Under the pieces are notes generated by a model that worked only from the letters and a program-made list of their open reading frames with translations, made no database searches and had not been told where the DNA came from. 64,000 nucleotides of DNA from Phallusia mammillata (taxonomy: Eukaryota; Chordata; Ascidiacea; Phlebobranchia; Ascidiidae). Each line of letters begins with the position of its first letter. The first letter of the stretch is position 1. This document shows, in pieces, positions 40,101 to 46,557 of the stretch. The position numbers and the translations under genes are program-made. The stretch covers positions 62,001-126,000 of the forward strand of contig QLIY01000131.1 in NCBI GenBank assembly GCA_003260075.1, given 5' to 3'.

Positions 40101-43100
40101 AGTTGATCAACTTGCACATCACTGGTCTTGCTGGTCTAAAGTGAAAATGTTTTTTTCATTCCTATTTTCAAGTTAAATCGACGGATGTAGAGGTGTGGGA
40201 GGTAGCACAAACTACTAATGGATTTAAAGTAAATTTTCTGACTCCAACTGATGCAGCTAGCTACTTTTCTGGTAAAATGAACCTATTTAATGATGTAGTT
40301 TAACAAACATTTGCACATTTGTTTATTGAGAGGTATGCATTCTGTGTTTTAGGAAATCAGCAAACCTGTTCCACAGAAGTTTGCACATTTTTAATTTCTT
40401 CCATCAGTAAATGTTTGCTTTCAACATTTTCTCTCAGGTTTTGTTGCAGGATGTTGATTGTTTTTTGTAGTTCCTGGACAGATAAAAAAAAGAAAATATA
40501 GGGATGTCTTTTTTCAACTTTTTCACAGACAAATTAAAGACAAGATAAATTTTTTACATAAACGTCTAAATGTAACTTTAGGAGAACACCTGACCATGGA
40601 AAGAATATTTCCAGAACTCTACAGTGTCAATAAAGGTGCCTTATTTTTGCTGGGTTTTTGTGACTACTCATATTTTTACTACAATAACAAGTTAATTTTG
40701 TTTTTCATTTTTTCAGACTACAGGTTGCGCAAAAATGTTACAGTTTTAAAATGGTACAGGTTTAAAAATGCAAAAAAAAATCTTGTGAAACACAACAATA
40801 AACAAAATTAGAAACACAAGTCATGCACATACCTCATGTTCTTGTACACGATCTGACATTTCCAACTGCAGCAGTTCAATAACTTTATCTTTTCCCGACA
40901 AAACTTCATCTTGTTCATGCAGTTTGCGCTTCAGGGTTTTTATCAGCTGCATGAGAAAATATTTAAATGTAAACAAAGCATCCTTACACCATTATCAGTT
41001 TTGTAGTAAGTTTCTCCAGTTTCTGCATTCAAAGTTTACCATGCATACCGTAAATAGTTTCATTAATAACTAGAAGGGTGGCTTAGCACATATTGCCCTT
41101 GCACATACACTATGCCCTATTTAAAAAGATTAATATATCCCCCCCCCCATTAATAACTAGAAGGGTGGCTTAGCACATATTGCCCTTGCACATACATTAT
41201 GCCCTATTTAAAAAGATTAATATAGTTCCTATGCTTATTTTATACTGGGTCCCATATCATCCACTGTCTTTTATAACCTTGGTTGTTTCTGCAAGCAGAA
41301 ACTCATGGGTCCCCCACACATGCAAAGTTGTAAATAATGCATTTCAATAGATAACAATGAGTAAGTTTGGTTTTTCAGTCCAATCTGCCAACGTTTAAAA
41401 TTTCAACCACTAGAGGTGTTTTGAGCAACAACAGTTAATGTTTCTGATGTCAAAGGGCTGCTAACAACCCCCCAACTGCAATGGCGCGATAACGTCCACC
41501 AAGCAACCCACAAAGTCACCAACGAGTAACATACAACTGGTTGCCCTTGTAAGACTATTGTGTCACAGAAATCTTTTGTTTGTGTTGCCCAGTAACATAC
41601 ACATACGTTTTACACTTTGGGGGCTTGTGGGGTAAATGTTAGGGCTACAGGGTTGAACAGAACAATCGACACCTATAATTGGCATACTTTACAAGCTATC
41701 CAAATTTTAGCCAATTCTGACATTGTTTACAAACTCACCCCTTTTAGGGGGCTAGCGGGGTAAATACTAGGGTTATCCGGACAAACAAAGTGGGATGCAC
41801 ATCTACATAACTATATCTACCATCTGTGTAAATTTCAGCCAAATCCATCAAACATTTGATGGAAAAACGAGTCGGACAAACTTTGGGGAGAAAAAAAGGA
41901 AAAGAAAAAAAAAGAAAACAAAAGATAAAAAACAAAAACAATTTGAGTAAAATCAATATGTGTCCTTTTCAGGGAAGGGGACCCATAATTAACTGCAGAC
42001 AAATAGGTCAACCCTAAATTACTACTAATTTGTACCAGGTGTAGAGTAATATTACTGATCCCAAAATATGAACCATCTTAATTTAGTGTAATATTTTGCA
42101 ATCTTTTAACAACAATGCAATTGACTTTGAGGTCTTTACACTTCGCTACATTGTTTTTTTGTTATTGATTTTTTAACAGAGCTGACAGATAATCTTCACA
42201 ACCTGATCATTTTCAATTGATTCTTCTTGTACATCTAGAATCTTTGCATCATTTTCTCTCTTCATCTGGAGGATTTGCTCTTCCTTAACATCCACAGTTT
42301 CTTCTTTTTCACGGAGTTTCATCTCCATTCTAATCATCTGAATGTAAAAAATAAATGATTATAATGTCCTACTGAGAAAAGATCTTCTAGTTATTAAAAA
42401 AATGCTGGTGATGTTTGGGACTTAACACTAAAACAACAGAACTATTGCTGACGCAATACCAATAATTAACACAAAGCTCTGTGCACAGATAACACTAACA
42501 TTTACCCATTCCCGACTTCTAGTGTTAAGAGTTATGCATTAATATGTGTTTTAGTCAAGTGGTGAGCACCTCAGAGCGATATTTCTCCATTTGGCTTCTC
42601 ATTTCAGATAATTCTCCAACATTTTCCTCTGTTGCCATGGAAACCTGCTCCTCTTTTTGTTCAAGTTGTCGACTGAGTTTGTCGAGAAGAAGTCGTTGTT
42701 GTTCCTCCACTACAGTTTTCTCTTGCAAATCATTTAATGACACCTACATGGTTTAACAAATATATATGTGTGTTTTATGTCATTGTTTCAGCCACAAAAT
42801 AAAAATAAAATATTACACAGCATAGTAGTGACCTTGTTAAGAAAAACTGACAAAACAAGTAAAAGTGTCACATTTTACATTCATTTTTTTACATTTAATA
42901 TTATTTTTTACATTTAATTTCTGAGCCTGGTTCTTTAGTTGAGTTTCTCTTTCATCAAGTTTTGCTGTAAGTTCTGCTATCTTCTGATCTTTCATCACAA
43001 TTGCTGAATACAACTCCTCAACTCTGCTTGTTTCCTACAAAAGCAAGAAGCATGATTAACACACATAGTGAACAATTAATGATTGCTGCCAGCGCCAGGC

Positions 43101-45570
43101 ATACTGTTTCAAGAATTATTGCTCTTACAGCAGATTTGATTGTAAAACAACTGATGTTTTGACGTCCCCTACAATCAAGATAAATCAAGACAAAATCTGA
43201 TGGTCTGGTAGAGTATTAGTGCTAAACAAATGATACTAATTAGCATAATATTAAAAAGCTTAATTTTTAATATTATAATATTAAAAATTTTACAAGGTTG
43301 ACATTCAAATGGTAAAGAAGCTTGTTTTTTATCAAAGCACCAGAGATTTTGATATCGTTTTGGGTCCAAACTGTACTATGTGGCCCCCCCCCCCAGGATC
43401 AGTGCTGAACACTAACTAGCGTATAACTAAGAGGCAGATATTTTACAAAGTTGTCACTGAACCAGTAAAAAATCTGCACAAAACACTTGTTTTTTTATTA
43501 AAGCACTACAGATTTTGATATCGTTTTGGGTCCAAACTGTACTATGTGGAAATACTTAGTTGGCTAGGCCTAGTTGATTTTCCTCGTCTGAATCTCTTAA
43601 ATAAAAAAATGAGTGTTAATTTATTAATCATCCCTTTGTTATTTACCTGCTGATTCACATCAATTCCTCTGCTGGAAGAAACATCTTTAAGTTGTTTTGT
43701 TAGCTCAGAGTGTTTACTGTTAAACTCTTCCTGCATGCGAGTAAACCTCTCCTCCTAAATATCATGCAACAAAAGTGATATGATGGGAAAGGTTGACATA
43801 TGTAGAGCTGCAAATCTACTTATGATGCCACACAGATCAAATATATGCACAAATACAGATAAACGTATACCGCATCTTTCCAATGTCTTAACATGAACAA
43901 GTGATTTTCAAAAATAAGCAAAATAATATAAATCATTTAGTCCAGTGCTTTTACTAGAGTCATGACCAAAAAGCAAATCCAACTCCAAATATTAACAGCT
44001 AATTTGGAAAAAAAGTATCAAACAAAAAAAATAGTAGTTACTTGGCAAAAGAATATTGTTTGGAAATACAATAATAAAACCTTACTTGTAAAAGAACACA
44101 GTTTGCTGTTTTAATGGTATGTGATTAAATACTAACACTACATTATTGTTATGTTCACATGGTCTGGTCTACAACAGGACTGTGTGGCCATTTGCAATTC
44201 TCTTAACATCCTTAGCACTGTCGTATTTGACACTGAATACTTTATTACCAGTTAACTACTATCATCACTTTTGAAATTATATATCAATACGAATCACATG
44301 ACTCAAGCAGGAATTAGCCAATCAGACAACTAGGTTCTTTTGGAACCAAAACCATTTCTTTTGCTGACCATTAGAAAGAATGGTTAAACATGCAATCGCA
44401 CATTTCTGTAAAACTCAGTAGTCAGTATGTTATCCAGTATTCCTTTTTTAGTATGTTAATGAATAAAATTGGTAAACTTGCATGCAGATTTAACTTTGGT
44501 GTCCGACAATCACCTGATCTTTGAGTGCTGCCTGTTGCTGCACAATTTTGTGTTCCTTTTCCTCAATTCTTTTCTGCTGCATCAGCATTTTTCCTCTGCT
44601 ACTTTGTTCCAAATGTCCATTATTGACAACCTGAAATAAAAGGCTTGTCAAACATGTGAGCCATGACTGGATGCCATAACAATTTGAAAACGAAACAAGT
44701 TTTAACTTAAATATAACTGAAACAGTGAAACTGACACACAATAACTCATATTAGGCAAAAGTTGGTAAATAGGTACTAAAAAGAGCACCAATAGGCAGTT
44801 ACACAGGGACTGGGTTACCAACAAGTTTTACGTTTTCATCAAGATTTAATGTTTTTTATTACAAAACCTTAACCTAATCCAAAAAGTTCAAAACCATGAG
44901 CGTTTTACACCCATTTCTCTCAAAACAAACTTGTGCCAAGCCTTATGCACCACCCACCGCAAGGTTACCCATTACTTATATATATAATCACTCGTATCAA
45001 CTCACCGAAGTTTTTCCAGAGGCACTTTCTTTATCATCTCCGGACTCTTTTTTCTGTTTGTTTAGAGCAGAAATCTTGGCATCTTTAGCTTTTGCCTGCA
45101 AACGTGCCTTGCTCAACTTGGCTTCAGCATCCTACATTAAAAGATTTTGGCATTGAGGGACTAGGAACTAACAAAACTTGATAGTCAATGGCATTTAATA
45201 AATAAAACAATTTTAAATCAAATTCTGACATGTTTGTTTTAACTTGTAAAAAACAACATTGAAATAATGTACAAAGTTTAAGTAAGATAAACATTACAAA
45301 ACAGTGTAACCAATAAGAGGATCTATTACAATGTAATTTATTTAACATGTTACATAGCCCTTGACACTGCAAATAAATAGCTTTTTGCAAGAAAGTGTTT
45401 TCAGCATCTAGCTTTTTTGCCATCTAAAAAAAACTTAGCATACACAAATGCATGTTTGGTTTTAAACATACTTTAAGTGATTTGTTTTTCTGTTCAACCT
45501 CCTGATCTTTTTTTCTGATTAAATCCTTAAGTTGACTGATCAGTAATTGTTGTTGTTCGCTGTCATCCAT
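7096..45570 (-). CDS. GOLGB1: Giantin (golgin GOLGB1) orthologue, 43-exon coiled-coil Golgi tether
   Basis: Giantin is a tail-anchored Golgi rim golgin that tethers vesicles. Exons in transcript order: 45472-45570, 45006-45131, 44514-44630, 43647-43754, 42912-43034, 42570-42743, 42203-42337, 40833-40946, 40366-40473, 40034-40135, 39585-39702, 39231-39349, 38747-38879, 36783-38560, 35603-36247, 35214-35390, 34523-34636, 33654-33759, 33256-33341, 32965-33071, 31303-31377, 28744-28918, 28349-28468, 27530-27664, 27123-27251, 26500-26679, 26083-26214, 25662-25754, 24636-24836, 24152-24228, 23876-24083, 22959-23124, 22492-22655, 21840-21968, 19542-19793, 16180-18920, 12287-15863, 10529-12025, 10182-10284 (plus 8925-8969), 9778-9836, 9374-9467, 7868-8005, 7096-7245. 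The first 35 total 6,825 nt (2,275 codons). Family evidence: N-terminal LISQLKDLIRKKDQEVEQK and AKAKDAKISALNK, the LKRKLHEQDEVLSGKDKVIE block, the RKLKAALLSRKELL motif, and the C-terminal Arg-rich segment plus membrane anchor. It is longer than human giantin (about 3,260 aa). Confidence 0.9.
7868..8005 (-). CDS. GOLGB1: GOLGB1 penultimate exon (juxtamembrane region)
   Basis: 46 codons in phase 0, acceptor TTTCAG and donor AAG/GTTTGT. The product starts TDERCKREVEDAWRQQ and ends EEEPILLKPSTFKRK, matching the position of human giantin's juxtamembrane linker (EEQ...ALLIDLTS). The donor GTTTGT is weak but is the only one that keeps the frame. A truncated allelic copy of the exon's 3' edge lies at about 7620-7646. 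Confidence 0.75.
8192..8486 (-). repeat. Displaced allelic copy of the GOLGB1 last-exon 5' part and its upstream intron
   Basis: Bounded by C runs. 8201-8286 repeats the first 28 codons of the last exon (two silent changes against 7164-7245) with the same acceptor; the rest matches intron at 7246-7440 with indels. It sits upstream of exon 7868-8005 only because an alternative-haplotype contig was placed here. Confidence 0.75.
8497..9300. repeat. Shuffled allelic contigs at the GOLGB1 3' end
   Basis: 8497-8771 copies 9957-10225 (intron plus part of exon 39). 8782-8826 and 8925-8969 are two copies of a 15-codon exon piece (LQTAFEERDSLHSQV, acceptor TATTTAG or TTTATAG) that should precede 10284 in the transcript. 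9067-9180 and 9189-9290 are two copies of one intron segment joined at an n (9188). Piece order in this stretch should not be trusted. Confidence 0.7.
9374..9467 (-). CDS. GOLGB1: GOLGB1 exon 41, C-terminal coiled coil
   Basis: 94 nt with acceptor TTGTAG and donor GAG/GTAAGA. It encodes LEEAVAEKNMLEDRITSLEE followed by QLQEEISRRLE, closely resembling the last heptads of human giantin (ENALSVAEEQIRRLE). Its first base completes an Arg codon split with exon 9778-9836. Confidence 0.85.
9778..9836 (-). CDS. GOLGB1: GOLGB1 exon 40, short linker exon
   Basis: 59 nt with acceptor TTTAACAG and donor CG/GTAAGA. It encodes SSMTQQTPPTNDANELFEK, a Thr/Pro-containing break in the coiled coil. Phase agrees with both neighbours. 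Confidence 0.8.
10182..10284 (-). CDS. GOLGB1: GOLGB1 exon 39 (3' part), split by a gap
   Basis: Encodes MNQMLQQYQAQYNNLHTEYL and on to VKRLTHE with donor GAG/GTAAAG. The 5' part is cut by a C run at 10284-10297. The missing 15 codons are found in the displaced pieces at 8782-8826 and 8925-8969. The number of codons lost between the two pieces is unknown. Confidence 0.75.
10529..12025 (-). CDS. GOLGB1: GOLGB1 exon 38, 499-codon coiled-coil exon
   Basis: Phase 0 at both ends (acceptor TTTGCAG, donor CAG/GTTAGA). Nearly continuous heptad-repeat sequence rich in Glu, Lys, Leu and Gln, starting SQRDDAESKLEKLTERM. Part of the cytoplasmic rod. Confidence 0.9.
12287..15863 (-). CDS. GOLGB1: GOLGB1 exon 37, very long coiled-coil exon with two giantin repeat motifs
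   Basis: Acceptor TTGCAG before NEQLTVEVKRLTS, donor ACA/GTAAGT. One reading frame is open throughout apart from an assembly join: a C run at 15053-15062, after which about 190 nt (14860-15052) are repeated as 15062-15256. Collapsed, it is about 1,120 codons. It contains QRKLKAALLSRKELLASVKK (about 13999-14080) and QRKLKASLVSRKSVMAKLKD (about 15601-15685), two copies of a motif that recurs in vertebrate giantin (RKLQAALINRKELL and similar). Confidence 0.9.
16180..18920 (-). CDS. GOLGB1: GOLGB1 exon 36, long coiled-coil exon fragmented by allelic joins
   Basis: Acceptor TTTCAG before ELVTLQKKNEESDMM, donor AAC/GTAAGT. The frame is open but the exon is laid down as overlapping allelic pieces: 18834-18920, 17598-18821, about 17358-17584 and 16180-17252, plus a short piece at 17266-17356 ending in an n. 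Removing redundancy leaves about 2.3 kb (about 775 codons). Apparent frame breaks occur only at C runs. Confidence 0.85.
19086..19154 (+). repeat. 69-base C run (assembly gap filler)
   Basis: Uninterrupted C. The right side restarts as a copy of the left (TCCTGAAACAACACATTAGC at 18917 and 19155). Same class as the other C runs in the window. Confidence 0.8.
19542..19793 (-). CDS. GOLGB1: GOLGB1 exon 35
   Basis: 84 codons in phase 0. It starts ATKHEAHKEKAKKIVRAVQV and ends SLVDQIADLEQ. Acceptor CCAACAG, donor CAG/GTAGGA. Basic-then-acidic coiled coil. Confidence 0.9.
19855..20025. mobile_element. SINE-like repeat with palindromic core, in GOLGB1 intron
   Basis: 19931-20025 is a foldback: AATCATAGTATGCCAGGTCT pairs with the inverse of AGACCTGACGTACTATGATT, meeting at CCAATCGGCCGATTCATTG. 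Its outer part (GGGATCAGCCCTGAAGCATC) recurs inverted at about 52853-52875 and 53385-53408, so it belongs to the family described at 53140-53430. Allelic copy of the right arm at 20603-20665. Confidence 0.6.
20204..20592. mobile_element. hAT element, truncated by a gap, absent from the other haplotype
   Basis: Begins CAGTGGTTCCCAACCTTTTT directly after CTATAAAC. The alternative copy of this locus (about 21018-21110) continues from ATATAAAC straight into CAAAAATCACACCC without the element. The far terminus is not clear before the C run at 20593, although a GTTTGGGAACT-like remnant is seen. Confidence 0.65.
20603..21500. repeat. Patchwork of allelic copies of GOLGB1 intron 34
   Basis: Three C runs (20747-20756, 20855-20864, 21349-21357) separate pieces that copy one another: 20603-20746 copies 19970-20118, 20865-21060 copies 20040-20203, and 21358-21480 copies 21206-21340. 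No exon is present. Confidence 0.65.
21840..28918 (-). CDS. GOLGB1: GOLGB1 exons 22-34, run of short coiled-coil exons
   Basis: Thirteen exons, each with GT/AG borders and matching phase: 28744-28918, 28349-28468, 27530-27664, 27123-27251, 26500-26679, 26083-26214, 25662-25754, 24636-24836, 24152-24228, 23876-24083, 22959-23124, 22492-22655 and 21840-21968. Representative starts: YEEKDSEWNSLSKLVEEQ, DKMDELSIIQNEKEKCEFEI, EISQLSEDLGDQTREYNS, VSNLEKELHHRDSELVALSQ, LNELNYMVESRLSERDQQVQ, VRSLTESANNSLMESSQYED. All are heptad-rich and hydrophilic. Most are whole-codon (phase 0-0) exons. Short exons with little motif content carry some border uncertainty of a few bases. Confidence 0.85.
22262..22362. 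mobile_element. Right end of a hAT-like element
   Basis: Ends GTGTTGGACACCCCTG, the inverse of a CAGGGGTGTCCAACAC-type hAT terminus. The left end is not recognisable, so the boundaries are approximate. Confidence 0.4.
23531..23746. mobile_element. hAT-type MITE with perfect 8-bp target duplication
   Basis: Termini CAGTGGTTCTCAAACT and AGTTTGAGAACAACTG. Flanked by identical ATTTAAGT (23523-23530 and 23747-23754). The right end is repeated as an allelic copy after the C run at 23771-23780, there with the fuller terminus GAGAACCACTG. Lies in a giantin intron. Confidence 0.85.
25160..25343. mobile_element. Probable non-autonomous TIR element in GOLGB1 intron
   Basis: Inverted ends AGTGTTTTTTTAAGGT and ACCTTAAAAAAAAAACCTGA, an internal GGGGGACC/GGTCCCCC palindrome, and no coding capacity. 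The target duplication is not clear, so superfamily is uncertain (hAT-like ends). Confidence 0.45.
27001..27045 (+). repeat. Conserved dispersed repeat, copy 1
   Basis: GGTGTAACTGATGTGGCCTT and the following bases match an inverted segment at 59547-59588 with one mismatch in about 42 bases. It lies in a giantin intron. The family is not recognised. Confidence 0.6.
27978..28257. mobile_element. Non-autonomous TIR transposon
   Basis: Inverted termini of about 22 bp: ATTTACTCGATTGTAAGCCG at the left and CGGCTTACAATCGAGTAAAT at the right. Several further internal GCGGCTTACA/GCGGCTTATA copies are present. About 280 bp, no open frame of note. Target duplication not resolved. Confidence 0.75.
28919..31302. 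other. Large GOLGB1 intron inflated by allelic copies and a MITE
   Basis: 29040-29516 repeats exons 23-22 and their intron in part (exon 23 end, then most of exon 22, cut at 29516). 29527-29686 copies 29945-30115. 29698-29715 holds the last bases of exon 22. 30450-30632 copies 30260-30440. These should be collapsed; the true intron is shorter. A MITE lies at 30832-30994. Confidence 0.65.
30832..30994. mobile_element. hAT-type MITE with perfect 8-bp target duplication
   Basis: Termini CAGTGGTGGGATTCA and TGAATCTCACCACTG, flanked by identical CTTATAAC at 30824-30831 and 30995-31002. The interior has repeated AACCGGTT-type motifs. 163 bp. Confidence 0.88.
31303..35390 (-). CDS. GOLGB1: GOLGB1 exons 16-21
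   Basis: Exons 35214-35390 (VTVEYSRLQAELDASRVEFA), 34523-34636 (FEKIILGELMRFVDSPKYAG), 33654-33759 (HQAQLETKLTMTEDKLQELQ), 33256-33341 (DSFEESLGGLGLEESPRLIN), 32965-33071 (VQYLQMQLEDLAHEQESQMV) and 31303-31377 (RLKEEKQHLLEAFEKQSESL). Phases run 0,0,1,0,2,2. Exons 34523 and 33256 depart from pure heptad sequence and may be a hinge in the rod. 34047-34310 is an allelic copy of the exon 18 5' end and its flanking intron. Confidence 0.8.
31378..32964. other. GOLGB1 intron 20 with hAT-like and GC-richer insertion
   Basis: Contains a hAT-like left end, CAGTGGTTCTCAACTGGTGG, at 31756. A GC-richer block at about 31885-32075 has repeated GCGCGTGCA/GCGTGCA motifs. A possible degenerate right end (TTTTGAGAACAAATTG) lies near 32083-32098. 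No exon seen. Confidence 0.45.
35603..36247 (-). CDS. GOLGB1: GOLGB1 exon 15, 215 codons
   Basis: Phase 0-0, from NKEFVASSELLVQKTKELEG to GKEQLLQE. Acceptor TTTACAG, donor GAG/GTATAA. Continuous coiled coil. Confidence 0.92.
36548..36660. repeat. Allelic duplicate in GOLGB1 intron
   Basis: After the C run at about 36538-36547 the sequence copies 36435-36537 with two or three differences. Non-coding. Confidence 0.8.
36783..38560 (-). CDS. GOLGB1: GOLGB1 exon 14, 592-codon coiled-coil exon
   Basis: Acceptor ATACAG, donor TTG/GTAAAT. The open frame starts ALQKELSTFEESKTSMEQNL and ends SSQMIDQLNDL, with no join inside. Its clean 1,778 nt make it the best exon for probe or phylogeny use. Confidence 0.95.
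38747..43754 (-). CDS. GOLGB1: GOLGB1 exons 4-13
   Basis: Exons 43647-43754, 42912-43034, 42570-42743, 42203-42337, 40833-40946, 40366-40473, 40034-40135, 39585-39702, 39231-39349 and 38747-38879. The exon at 40833 encodes LIKTLKRKLHEQDEVLSGKD then KVIELLQLEM, the clearest N-terminal match to human giantin (LQRKLEEHEESLVGRAQVVDLLQQEL). The first seven are whole-codon exons of 34-58 codons; the last three are in phases 1, 0 and 1. Introns hold allelic copies at 41149-41230 and 43395-43555. Confidence 0.88.
41247..41990. repeat. Interspersed repeat with short inverted ends and internal units
   Basis: Left end TGGGTCCCATAT, right end GGGGACCCATAATT (inverse TATGGGTCCCC). Inside are two diverged units of about 115 nt, one from GGGGGCTTGTGGGGTAAAT near 41620 and one from GGGGGCTAGCGGGGTAAAT near 41748, then an A-rich tract. 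A related right end occurs at about 54985-55046. No coding potential recognised. Confidence 0.5.
44514..45131 (-). CDS. GOLGB1: GOLGB1 exons 2-3
   Basis: Exon 2, 45006-45131: DAEAKLSKARLQAKAKDAKI then SALNKQKKES, paralleling the conserved AKAKLTSLNKYIEE block near the N-terminus of human giantin. Exon 3, 44514-44630: VVNNGHLEQSSRGKMLMQQK and on to QAALKDQ. Both are phase 0-0. Confidence 0.88.
45472..45570 (-). CDS. GOLGB1: GOLGB1 first coding exon and initiator Met
   Basis: 33 codons, MDDSEQQQLLISQLKDLIRK then KDQEVEQKNKSLK, donor AAA/GTATGT. An in-frame stop (TAA) lies seven codons upstream, so this ATG is the likely start. Human giantin has LVVELKDIIRQKDVQLQQKDEAL at the equivalent place but about 60 residues further in, so this orthologue lacks the extra N-terminal segment unless an upstream exon splices in at CCAAG/ATG. 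Confidence 0.85.
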
Positions 45571-46276
45571 CTTGGTTGGTGGTGTCGTTAGTTATTTACA
45601 AGCACCTGATAACTAGTTAACAATGCACAAACATATTCTCACACCAAACATCACAGTGTTGTATTACACAACTAGAGTTAGTACCTGAAAAACGTAAACA
45701 TGTTACCGGTAAATGATTTTGAGCGTTGCAGAAATTGGAAGTTTACAATATTTTGTGCTTCAGAAATTATAGTTTACATAACAAACTTGTCACCTACGTT
45801 TTTTTACTTTTCTGTTTCTGCTTTTTTTCTGAAATCGGAAAAAATGCCGTTTAAAAAAATACAAAATACCGCAAACACCAAACAGCATTTCTCAAAAACT
45901 TAGAACAGCTGATTGTTGACACACTATGTCATGCATGAATGCGTTTGCTCGCGTTAGCGTGTAGTACATGGTACCCGGCTTTCAATGAATAAATTAAAGT
46001 TATAAGTGTTGCACAGCTCGAAAACTAATATGTTTTTACTTTCTATTTACATCTGCAATAGAAAAGTAGATTTTACACTAGTACAAACAAACCAGAAGAC
46101 AAACCAAGCTCGATCGACCTTAAGCCGACGTTTACGTAAAGTAAACGAGCTTTTTATTCTCATCGTCATCAACCATCTGTCAGAGAAAATCCATCGAAGC
46201 GAACTAATCCATCGATTAGGATTTATAGTTTAGCTTAATCCTGTACAAATAAAAAAACATTGAACACGTTTCTTAC
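45571..46276. other. GOLGB1 5' flank or first intron
   Basis: No supported coding exon. If the possible exon at 46277-46557 belongs to giantin this is its first intron, otherwise proximal promoter. No TATA box or clear motif cluster could be assigned. Confidence 0.4.
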
Positions 46277-46557
46277 CAACAGTAGAGCGAATACGCAATG
46301 TATGAGATGCATTACAAAAGCCAAACGTTGCTGCGACTGCGCACCACAAACAGAACATTTCCTAAGGGCATTGGGTGAAATTTCGCCGTTACATCGGTAC
46401 TCTGGTTTCTCCTCACACGCATAAATCTTTCGCCTTTTACTAAAGATTTCCGTGGGGGGGAACATTTCAATGAGTCTTTTCGAATTTTTCTTCCTCGCTC
46501 TGGCGAGGTTTCTGATTTTAATCCAGCTATGTTAACATTTCGTTTGTGTTTGTACAA
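46277..46557 (-). CDS. Possible 5' exon or small unknown gene
   Basis: A strong splice donor (CTGTTG/GTAAGAAAC) on the - strand ends this segment at 46277. An open frame from ATG at 46557 (MYKHKRNVNIAGLKSETSPE) runs to a C7 tract (G7 on +, about 46454-46460). A one-base slip there would continue into KIYACEEKPEYRCNGEISPN and CSVCGAQSQQRLAFVMHLIH up to the donor. It could be a giantin 5'-UTR exon, a coding exon of an unrecognised gene, or chance. Function unknown. Confidence 0.3.

Noticed and set aside
45354-45423. Possible extra giantin exon (MAKKLDAENTFLQKA)
   Set aside because: Acceptor present, but the only donor (TAT/GTAACA) leaves one extra base and breaks the phase 0 join between exons 1 and 2, which is already consistent with human giantin.
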